Of a stretch of DNA of 64,000 bases, positions 1 through 9,850 are shown piece after piece. The translations under genes were made by a program, and so were the position numbers. Every line of letters starts with the position of its first letter. The stretch's first letter is position 1. The DNA is taken from assembly GCA_013399875.1 (NCBI GenBank), contig VXAZ01007995.1:2273486-2337485 (forward strand). Reading direction: 5' to 3'. The notes under the pieces were generated by a model. It worked only from the letters and a program-made list of their open reading frames with translations, searched no databases and had not been told where the DNA came from. This DNA comes from Gymnorhina tibicen. Taxonomy: Eukaryota; Chordata; Aves; Passeriformes; Artamidae.

Positions 1-501
1 CTGGAAACTATTCCTGTCTGAATGAAGCTGGAAATTCCACCTAAGAAATGAATAAAGCATAAAAACAGATACAGTGAACATTTCACATCCATAGAACACG
101 TTTTTGCCCCATCTCTGGAATATTATTCATTTCTCTTGAATACTAACAGAATAATTGGAGTTATATGAGAGATTGCAGGCAGATATTTGTTATTCCTCAA
201 AGAAATACCACTTTGATAACAATGACATAAACATCTTTATTATAATTATTTACCATCATGTATATTCATTTCTGTCTTGTCAGATAAACAAGAAATGTTG
301 AGGAGGGCAGCAGTCCAATTTGGAATGGGAACAAAAACCCTTTTCTCCTTTGCTTTCTATTTTAAGACCTGGTTATTTTCCATACCTGAAGTTTTTTTGT
401 ATGATTTTTAGATTGTTTGTTTGTTTTTAACCTCAAGAATTTATCTTTTGTTCCATTCATTGGCTAGATGTTGATATGCATCCCCTGACTAGTAAGGATA
501 A

Positions 502-590
502 ATATATATATGTGTGTGTATGTATATATACATATACATATATATGTATATATGTATACATATACTTTTATATATATATATATATATGTA
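502..590. repeat. TA/TG-rich alternating purine-pyrimidine microsatellite
   Basis: The tract is an imperfect run of TA, TG and TATG/TACA units broken only by CTTTTA near 566. Most of it alternates pyrimidine and purine, and it is largely self-complementary (GTATATATAC and CATATATATG blocks), so it could form a cruciform or Z-like structure. It lies about 400 bases before the AGBL4 exon and is likely to vary in length between individuals. Confidence 0.95.
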
Positions 591-980
591 AAGACATTCT
601 GAATGTCAGTCTTATCAGTGTTGCCTTATACTGAAATTCCTTCATTAGTTGTGCCTCCTCTCTGTGCTGGTGAATTAAACCTGTAACAAAGGGTGTAGCC
701 CCTCTCAAGACAGAGGTTTGGCAGGAGCCCATGTATGAGGTAGGAGTGGTGTGAGGTTGCAGCAGCCTGATGGTGAAGTAGAGGATGTTTGGACACCCTG
801 TACATCCTTTTCACTTTGTTGGAATGGGTTTCTCTGGTTGTAGGAGCTCCTCAGTAGCTCCTGAGCTGTTCAAGCTGTTCCGCTTTGTTTACTTTGGAGG
901 AAATTTGAATCTCACACAGCCCTTTGGTTCAGATTCCTTATGTCCATGTACATATGCATCAATGAATACACATCCATACA

Positions 981-996
981 CGTTTTTGTTTTTCAG
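981..996 (+). other. AGBL4: Splice acceptor of the AGBL4 exon
   Basis: A pyrimidine tract (CGTTTTTGTTTTTCAG) ends in AG at 995-996, and recognisable CCP6 coding sequence starts at the next base. The frame is open further upstream to 785, but the protein there has no CCP6 character, which supports this boundary. A branch point cannot be named with confidence. Confidence 0.9.
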
Positions 997-1213
997 GCAA
1001 AGAATCCCCTCCAAAAACGTGTATTACTATCGCTGCCCGGACCACAGGAAGAACTATGTCATGTCCTTTGCTTTTTGCTTTGACCGAGAGGACGACACTT
1101 ACCAGTTTGCCTACTGCTACCCCTACACCTACACTCGCCTTCAGCACTACCTGGACAACCTCCAGAGGAGGAACATGGACTACTTCTGCAGGGAGTTGCT
1201 GGGGCTCAGCGTG
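997..1213 (+). CDS. AGBL4: AGBL4 (cytosolic carboxypeptidase 6), internal coding exon
   Basis: This exon encodes part of the N-terminal beta-sandwich domain that precedes the M14 zinc carboxypeptidase domain of CCP6. The enzyme removes glutamates from polyglutamylated tubulin and other proteins in the cytosol and at centrioles and basal bodies. The 217-base exon adds one base to a split codon, then gives 72 whole codons and ends in phase 0. It begins Q-R-I-P-S-K-N-V and contains YYYRCPDHRKNYVMSFAF and YQFAYCYPYTYTRLQHYL, which are hallmarks of CCP6 rather than CCP1, 2, 3 or 5. From memory it corresponds to roughly residues 125-200 of the about 500-residue human protein. The split first codon would be TGG (Trp) if the upstream exon ends in TG, matching the K-W-Q order I recall. 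The zinc ligands and catalytic Glu lie in later exons outside the window. There is no stop or frameshift. Its C-terminal part, YFCRELLGLSV, differs from the human form I recall at several places. Family assignment is firm; orthology to AGBL4 is by motif memory. Confidence 0.93.
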
Positions 1214-1219
1214 GTAAGT
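1211..1219 (+). other. AGBL4: Splice donor of the AGBL4 exon
   Basis: GTG|GTAAGT is a close match to the consensus 5' splice site, with GT at 1214-1215. The exon ends after the Val of L-G-L-S-V in phase 0. CCP6 similarity stops exactly here although the frame stays open to 1270. Confidence 0.9.
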
Positions 1220-2269
1220 ACCAGGCACGCTTGCCAGCCAGCAGGCTTCATTATGGATGTCTACCCTTAAATGCTTCCGGAGTATAATCCATCATCCTTG
1301 CTAAAGTGCCCACAAACACGTATTTGTTTTCTTGCTGCCAATGACACAGGAGGAAGTGTACCTGCGTGGTGAAATATAGACAAATGCTAATTTAATTTCA
1401 CATAAAATATTTCCTTTGTGGTAGGCAAGGCAATGCTAGATTCCTGTGTAGGATCAGTTCATCTCTGAAGACGTTAAAAGATGAAACTGAAACAGCTTTA
1501 TTGAAGAAATGTGATTTTTAGAGTACTCTGACCATTTGTCTTTCTGGAAGAGCTTTTCTGTTCAGAAAGAAATATAGTGTTTTTGACCCAGAAGATAACT
1601 TTTCATGATAAAATAATGCAAAACATACACAAACCACCTATTCTATTTTCTCTTAAAAATTCATGCTTTGGTGATTTGCAATTAGCAGGGATTTAGTGTC
1701 TCTGTACAGATCCTAATGGCCACGTAAACAAAGTGTCATAGTTCTTCTGGAGCAGGAAGAAGGGTAAATGGTTAAGGCTGGACTTGGCTCACTTTGCTAT
1801 AACCTTTCTCTGAATTGCTGCCTGTCCAGGGGATTTGGCAAGCATGACTCAGCCACTCCCGTGTCAACTCAGAAATCATCAGATTAAAAAATAATAGCTC
1901 AAATATTTTTTTTAAACTTTTGCTCTCTCAGACTTTATAATGCACTTGTACCACACTCTTAATCTTTTCTCTGAGATTTGATTTGGTCTGAACTTGCAGT
2001 GCGTGTTTCAGAATGAGAAAGCTCTGAAGGCTGCCCATCCCAGCAGCAGGGGCTTTAAAAAGAAACCCAGCATATAATGTGAACATCAAAATGAAATCAT
2101 ATGTATACCCTGCACTGAAACAAATGAAAGGCTTCCATCATTAAAGCAGGCCATTGAGATTCCTACAGTGGCATAACACTTGGAGAAAAAATTAACTTAC
2201 AGAGAAGGGTAAAAACAGAATTAACAAAAGAAGTCGTTTTTTAACCCTTTTTGTAGGTTAAGTACAGTT
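1214..2269. other. Intron stretch without recognised features
   Basis: This is ordinary AT-rich intronic DNA following the donor. I see no coding frame with family character, repeat family or RNA gene. Confidence 0.7.
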
Positions 2270-2620
2270 CTTGTTCTAAAGATGACTATTGCATATCCAT
2301 GAACTGGCATTAATTATTAATCATTCCAATTAGGGGGACAAACAATTATGAGGGAAAGGGTTATTAAAAAATAGAAAAGTCAGATCTGCAGAGGCTGGGA
2401 GGAAAGAGCACTATCATCTTAATGTTTGTAGGGTTTTAATTATTAATCTTAGAGGACAGAGCTGTCATTAATTCTATAATGAAACTGAATTTGTTTCCTT
2501 TCACTCTGAAACTAGTGTATAAACAGTCACATTTGCATATTCATCAAACCTCTGATCTGACTGATTAAAACACAGAGATAGAAGGATTTATCTTTTATCT
2601 GCATTTTGACAGACAGAGCT
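2270..2620. promoter_or_regulatory. Candidate conserved non-coding element with homeodomain and octamer words
   Basis: The block is dense in TAAT-core words: TAATTATTAA at 2311-2320, CCAATTAG at 2326-2333, TTTTAATTATTAAT near 2434-2447 and CATTAATT at 2466-2473. ATTTGCAT at 2531-2538 is the reverse complement of the POU octamer ATGCAAAT. No coding frame or repeat explains it. That it is an enhancer is inference from composition only; AT-rich DNA yields such words by chance. Confidence 0.3.
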
Positions 2621-4980
2621 ATACTCGTAAATCTTGTTAACATTGTGTTACCAGTAGTTGCTAAATATTATTTTTCATATTTCAGCACACTAAACAAACA
2701 GATGCCACTCAAAATGTGGCAGGAAATGTGCTGTGTATAAGTCCTGCTTTTATATCTATATGTACACACACAGTATGTTTTGCAGAAATTGATATGGTAA
2801 CATTTTGCAGCTCACCAAGCTGTATAAAAAAGCTTCTGAATCAGGCTCATGCTGTAATCTTTGTGAGCAACATTACAATCTCAGAGCGTTTCTGGCTTTT
2901 CTCCACACACAACTGTCCTAGAACAGCTTGGTAATTTAATGTCTTTGCTGAGCTTGAATAGACAATTTCCATAAGTTCTCTGCAAGTTAAATATTTTAAC
3001 ATAGAGCTTTGTTGCTATCATACATCTTTAAATGGTGAAAAACAGGATCCTTCATTCTTCACTGCACAGGGCTTCATAAAAGCAGAAGCTGGCTGTACTT
3101 TGGAGAATTGCGTGCCATATAGGATGGATTTAGAGCTAAGAAAGCGAGCTCTGTCCCTGCCCTGGCCCCTTATGTAAGATAAGAGGAATCAGATTGGCAT
3201 AAAGAGGCCCTTAGAAGCTCTATTCCTGGCGAAGGGACGATACCCCTGGCAGCACATGGTGAAAGGTAGTTTAAAGATGCCGTCTGAGGACAAACTCTCG
3301 AGTCCTCACGCTGGGCACGGGGCTGAGGCGGGAGAACATGGAAGGGGAAGGCTGCAGCACATCTGTGGAGCTGCCATGTGGCTGCTGATCCTCTCGGGTT
3401 CATTCCAGGGGAATTTTGCAGCCCCCTGCTGCAGTCTGTGATTGTGAGGATGGGGAAGTGTTTGAAACGATTTCGCTTCTCCTGGAGTATGAAGTTTTGA
3501 ACTGTGTCTCTTGGAGATGGCAGAATCTCACCACAGATCTTTGGAGTTGTTTTGGTTTTCTTTCTTTGTTGTGGAAAAGTAAAACTCAAGCCACAAGAAG
3601 CCATACTTAGAGGATTACTCCTAAAGGCTTTCTGAGTGCACATTTTGCTGCATGTAATGTTTTCAAGGCAATCTAATTTCTAATCTAATTTCATGTCTTC
3701 TCTAAAGAAAGTACTCTGCCTCTGTTAACTCCTGAAATACTATCACTAATTCTATGAAAATTGAAAGTGAAATATCGGTATGGGACATGTAATTGTCATT
3801 AGGAGGCAGAATGACAAAATGGTTCAGAGCCAAATGGCAAAGTTTCCCATTCCCATTTAAATGGATAACTTAGCTGTGCTATTTCTGACCTTTTAATGTT
3901 TATATTCTTTACTTCAGAGAGCTATCCCACATTCTAGATGTGCCAAATGTTCTTGAAAATAGTCTCTCCTGCAAGTGAGCTGAGATGGTCACCCAGGTAC
4001 CATTTAAACTGCTATTTTCATTCTGCTGTTATTGGCCTTGGGTAACTTCAGATTTTCTTTGTTTTGCCCCAACAGATCAGAAGTTCAAAATATGTCAGCA
4101 CTTTCTTAAATTGTGAAATTACTTTTTTGCATATTATTGATGTGTCTCTCCTCGCAGCAAATACTATGCAATATTTCACAGCATGACATAATTAAAAATA
4201 ATTTTTATATTTCTGTGAAAATATAAACACAGGCACAATTTACATTTACAGTACCTATTTTATGACACTTATTCAGTCTCATGTGCAATAACAGCTATGT
4301 GTGTAGCATTATAACCAATGTTATAATGTTTCAGAGTTGGAAAAATTTTTGAAGCGTTTTCATTTGAAGTTGGTAGTTCAAATTACCTGTGTGTGCTCAA
4401 AGTGTGTGGACAATGACGAGACCTGTACCTCCACCAATATTCCACGGGCACACATAATAAATTAAATTAGTTTTGGACTGCCTGGCTCAACTCCTACAGC
4501 CCACTTTACAAATTGACACTGGCTGGGCAATATTTGCATTACTCACTCCAAAGAGAACCAGGATTAATCAGAGCTGGATGCTTCCTTTCACTCCATTAGG
4601 CAATGGTGCTTCCAAATTACACTTGAGGAGAATTGTGACTGCACATACAAACCATGAGCCTCAAAGGGACTTGCACAGTACACAGAGACTGGAATATGGA
4701 ATTCTCTTAAATTAAATATTAAACACACGTATTTTAAAACAAGAAGGCAATATGTCTAATGTAGGGCTCTGTAAATGAGCTGATCTCTTAAGTCAGGTGT
4801 GGAACACTGAAAGACACAGATTGGCGCTTCCTCCTGGCTCCACACCACTTTGGTGTGTGCCTTTAATTTACATGAGTTACTCCTGATTCCTGCTGGTACC
4901 AGGGAGAGCAGAATGATGCCCTAAGACTGTGAAACTGCACACCAGATGTCACATTGCTGGTTCATTGATCAAATATCCTT
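2621..4980. other. Intron stretch without recognised features
   Basis: A slightly GC-richer patch at about 3270-3440 gives overlapping frames on both strands, but none looks like a protein family. Nothing else stands out. Confidence 0.65.
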
Positions 4981-4987
4981 TATTTAC

Positions 4988-5075
4988 CGTCGAAATGGCT
5001 TCGTACCCCGGTAAAAACACTTGGTCGGTTCTGCTGTTTTCTACTGGTCCATTTTTAACTGCTCGGTTACGAACG
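4988..5075. other. Local CpG cluster
   Basis: Eight CpG dinucleotides fall in 88 bases (at 4988, 4991, 5002, 5009, 5026, 5064, 5070 and 5074) in otherwise CpG-poor intron. There is no open frame of note and no recognised transposon. It is too short for a CpG island. It could be a constrained element, an unmethylated regulatory site or a recent insertion. Confidence 0.6.
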
Positions 5076-5079
5076 TTTT

Positions 5080-8000
5080 AAAGCATGAAGCAAAGAAAAT
5101 AGGCAGTTTTTCTAAGGTTAAATTTCCCATTTCTGCATTCAACTCTAGGTTATGTAATAACAGCTCTGTAAAAGAAAAGTATACTCTTGGTTTTTGAAAA
5201 AAAATAGAAGTTACAGGCTTCTGTGTGATGTAACGCACCTTTGAAATCCTGTTGGTGTCAGATACTGTATTTTCCAATGGATTTGACTGTAACTAGGTTG
5301 AAATGTCATGTAAATGTAATTTGTGGCAATTTAGTTGGCCTGAAAAAGGCCACAGAAATAGAGCTTAGAAAAAGTAAATCCCCTTTCTCATGTCTCAGTA
5401 GTGTAAAAGTGCAGCCATGTATATGTGCAGGACACGTTCTCTTTAGTCAGTGGTGTATTTTTTACTCCTATAGTACTGCTGCTCCCAAAACATTCGTAAT
5501 ATGGATGTCATCCCAGCACTGTATGTGAGATTTTAAATGTTCCTACAGCTATTTTCTTAGCTGGATTGGATATCAGCAGAAGTAGAGTTGAACCTAAAAA
5601 TAACACCACCAGCAGTTCTTTCCAAAATAAAATATGATTTATAGCATATAATAGCACAGTGTGCTACCAGGGAAATTATATAAATAACATGAAAAATTAC
5701 AGGGGACTATTCTATACCATCAGTTTAAAGGAAAATTTCTTTGTTACAATTTAAAAGGAGTTCTGGGAGATAACCTGGCCTGTGGGAATCACAGAGTAGG
5801 AAGGATAGGTGAGACTATGTTACTGTTGAATGTTGCCATCTGTCTGTAGAATATACACGAGTGTTCATGATAAAACCAAGAAATATTTTGGATTAAGTTG
5901 GCAGCAATATATAGTTTTTGAAAAAAACAAACTCAGTAAGATCATGATTTGCAGTTATTATCGTGCAAGGTTACTAAATGTATGAGTTGATTATTTCTTA
6001 AATTACAGAAAGAACATTGTTTGATGAAGTAAAATAATTTCTAGAAGGATTTGCATAAATTGTTCTTTATCTAACTGTGAGTAAAAAATCTTAAATTGTG
6101 AAGAAGGATTCAAATCTTAAGTCCATTTTGCAGCTCACATTTTATAACTACCATTCTCCATTTAAAAAAAACTCTTGGAAAAAGCACTTCACTGAAAAAG
6201 AAGCTTTGAGCACAAAAAGTCCATTGAGGTAAGAAATCATCTGAAGAAAAAAAAAGTTATGATCCATTTTATTAAGAAAAAAAGTTCCTGAAAGGAATGA
6301 CAGTAAATGAATTATGTGTGGCAAAGTTAGTCTATACAAACTGTTTTCATGCACAAGTCCCAAGCTGCACCCTTTCATCTTGTAGCCACACAGGGAAACC
6401 TTTGGAAAGTCAGTGACCTTTCTGAAGTTTTCACTGGACTTTTTGTAGCTGTTCAAGTTGGCCTTTTGCTTCATGGCTCTTCCCATTTCCAAGTCAGACT
6501 CTTCATCTCACCTTTACTCCACACTTGTCCTTCATCTGGCTTGCCCTTTCTTTGCCTCAAATCTAACCTTCCCTTTTCTTTCCGTTTAGTTTATACTTTC
6601 CTAAGCTAGCTAGAAGAAAGAAGCTGTGGTATTTGTTTTCTGCTCTTATGTTACTTATGCTGCTTTGTTCTTTCCTATTCATTCCCCTTATCTCTTTGAG
6701 TTGTGAAGGGCAAATCCAAAATAGCTGAGAGGTCTTTTAAATACCAGCACTGCACAAGGTAGTCATGTTCTCTTCTGTGCACTCGATATCCCCATCTCAG
6801 TGCCATTTCACGTAACTTCATATCCTGGCCTAGGACTTGTCCTCCTTGTCCTTCTGTCTGTCGTGTTCCCTGTTTGCTCCATCCCTTAATACCTACTCCT
6901 GCATTTCCAGAAAGGCTGGAATATATGTGGCTTGTCCAGGCTTCAGCCTGAAAAGGGAACACTAATCTAACTGCACTAATCTAGTGTAAACTAAACACTA
7001 ATCTAGTCAGATGTCCTGAAATGCTTGAACTAACACCCAAGGGCAGGAAGGCATTTCAGGGTCTGACTCCTTTTCTCATGGCAATTGCAAATTTCAAGTA
7101 AAAGGCAGGTTTTACTCATTCCTGTCCTCAGCACTTTCTCCTACTTGGTTGAGTTCCACACAGCTCCATGTGGTAACTGTAATCCCAGTGGGAAACCTAC
7201 TGGTTTTGTTCACACAGTGAGTTCAACCTCATATCTGGACACTTATCTTCAGTTACTACACCCTAAGCTTTCGGGGACATGGAGAACCTATTTTTACTTT
7301 CCATGTTCAGTGCTGACTGGAATCCCTGTTTTTTAGTTGGTGCTTGGGAAATAGCACAACCAATTAATATAATCTCATCAAAAAAAGCAAGTCTGAGGTC
7401 CTGTGTGTACACCAACATAAAGCTTTTTCATAGTTTTAAAGTTTATTTAGTTGCCCTGCAGGCCATGAGTGTATTTTGAGGGTATGTAGGACTTAGAACC
7501 CTGAGAAAACCCTAAAATGCCTTCAGTCTTCTTGCACTTCCATTTCCAGAAATTTGTTTTCCCTGCTTTGTAGCACAGCATTAAGCAATAATTACCATGT
7601 TGATAGCGATGCTGAATGTACTCGCACGGAGGGGAAATCGTGCTATGTGGAGCTATTAACTACATTTGCCCCGTAGCACTTCACTGCATTGACTCTGCTG
7701 GGATTTTGGCTATGTTTGAGTTGGTTTCTGTTTAGATCTCCTGAGTGGTGACTGTGTAATGCATCTGTGGGGCTGGAGCAGTATTTTAATCTTTATTCTG
7801 TGACTGTAGACCCAGAAGACAGTTAGCCTGGCTCACATTACCTGTAGGGCTGAAACCTTGGAATTGAAGGCTTATTTAACAATTTCAAAGTCTGCTCAGT
7901 CCAAAGGATTTGGATTTATGCCTTTTAATTTAACCAAAGAAGGAACTATTTATTGATTTAACTTTATACCAGATCTAGAATGTAAGTATAATATATTAAA

Positions 8001-9590
8001 ATCTCTAAATACCTCAGGCAAAATCTTGTTCACATAATTTATGTAAACTGAGCATTGTGGCTCCGATCCAGAAAAACTCTTAAGTGTAGATTTAAACTTA
8101 AGCATGTTAAAGAGACGTGCTGTAGTCGCTGACATCAAGTTTAATGTGTGTAAAGATACCTTTAGGCTCCAAGGTCAAAACAATCAACACTTAGGCCTGG
8201 TGCCCCAGTGCTTTGCTGTGAACCTGTACTACCACTGTAGCAACGTGACTACAGACAAAAAATAATAATAAACCTCCCTTTTTGCACTTCTCTATAAATA
8301 TGCTGAATGTCTGCGTGTAAACTGAATACCACCATTGCTCAGCAATCTTTTTTTTTTTAGCAGTGTGTGAGTAAGGTGTGCATTTGAGGCCTTCTGCATA
8401 AGAGATTTGCGCTAATCCTGGAGTTCTTTGTCCTTGCCTTGCACATGTTCAGTAAGACTTTATCTCTTTTGTCCTTAAGCCTTGAAAGCTAAAAGCTGGC
8501 TCTGGGAAGACTTCTGCCTGTATGTCAGAAGGGATTTGGGGAGATATCATATAGAAATGAGAAAATAAAGACATAAGGACATATTTTGATGCAGATTATA
8601 AGATAGCAGAGACCAAGCCAGTGTAGCTCAGGTGGCCCCAGCTGGCTGAGTGTATCCTTACTTTTGACCCAAGTATTTGAAGATACGTATGTGAAGAGGG
8701 GAAGTAAGGCTCATGAAAGTGTAATACATGTAAGAAAGCACAGCTGAGAGATATTATATGTAGCCTGTGATCTGTTCTTGATTTCAGTGTGATTTTAATG
8801 ACCCTTACTTTTCTGCACTGTTGGCAAAGTATTTTTGAATCAAAGAATAGTGCAATGATGAAGCACATCAAACTTACATGGAAGGGAGGCTACTGCTGTC
8901 CTTATTTTAAGACATCATGTTGCATTCAAACATATTTTATTTTAGAAAATCATGATATTCCAGGAAAAGAAAAAGAAATTAGTATTTTTCATAGGAAAAG
9001 CCTGCTGCTGTTGAAGTGCTGCTATTATCCACAAATACTGAAAGCAGTATTTGTCTTTGTTTTAAAGACAAAATGACATACAAATAACATGAGGAGACAG
9101 GAGCTTTTTAATGTAAAGCGGTAGGTACTTAATTGAAAACTGTTTTTTTCACTTCTTAGAAAATACAAGATACAGCTTAAAGCCTTTTTAATACTCTTTA
9201 AAAGAGATCTTACATGGCAACCAGTCATATTGGTACATGAAAAGAACTGCAGTCTCCGATAAAGATCCTCTTTTTCATGTTTTCAAACAGCAACTGAGCA
9301 CCATACTGTGGCAGCAGAGAACAATCTGAGGAAATGAACACGGATTGAAAAGGCCCCAGTTACATGACATTTCCAGTGGAAAAAAAAAACCAGCCAGCCC
9401 TAGGCCCACAGTCAAATATTTTCACTCAGAATTCCCTAGAATTGTGGACATACCTTTCTACAGAAAGTGTATTTTTCTGAACCACCTTATCTGATGTTCT
9501 AATAAATGTGTGACATGTAGAAAGACAAAGGAGGGATACCATCCATTTCAGGAGTTTTCATGAGTGGGCATGAAAGAAAAATCTGTTTCA
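5080..9590. other. Intron stretch without recognised features
   Basis: This is AT-rich intron. Around 6967-7007 the word CACTAATCTAG or close variants occurs three times. Short A-runs and T-runs are present. No gene, RNA or transposon could be supported. Confidence 0.65.
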
Positions 9591-9594
9591 GAAA

Positions 9595-9850
9595 TAATTT
9601 TCCTCCCATTTCTTTTTAATTTCTCATTAATTGCATCCAATTTTGCACTTAGTCTTAATTAGTTAAAATTTAAGATGACTATTACTTTCTCAAGATCTGA
9701 CAACTTCAGGATTTTATAAGACATACTTTTTTCTCCATTTAGATTTTCTGCATTATATTGGATTATAATAATGCATTAATATCCATCAGTCTATTTTTAA
9801 TCACCTTCTTAATTCATTAGTAACAGCTGCACATTGTTAAATGTTGTTTG
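9595..9850. promoter_or_regulatory. Candidate AT-rich conserved non-coding element
   Basis: The block includes CATTAATTG at 9625-9633, CTTAATTAG around 9654-9662, TGCATTAAT at 9772-9780 and AATTCATTAG around 9810-9819, interspersed with non-repetitive sequence. It resembles homeodomain-rich developmental enhancers in texture. This is weak inference without alignment. Confidence 0.22.

Larger units (their letters stand above)
1..996 (+). other. AGBL4: AGBL4 intron, 3' end of the upstream intron
   Basis: This is AT-rich intronic DNA before the acceptor at 995-996. Apart from the TA/TG microsatellite at 502-590 I see no gene, RNA or recognisable transposon. The reverse-strand frame at 626-814 and the forward frame upstream of the exon have no family character. 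Confidence 0.85.

Noticed and set aside
785..996. Forward frame extending upstream of the exon with an ATG at 785
   Set aside because: It is read-through into intron before a good acceptor; the peptide has no CCP6 character.
959..1228. 89-codon reverse-strand frame opposite the AGBL4 exon
   Set aside because: It is the antisense shadow of the conserved exon; only the forward translation matches a protein family.
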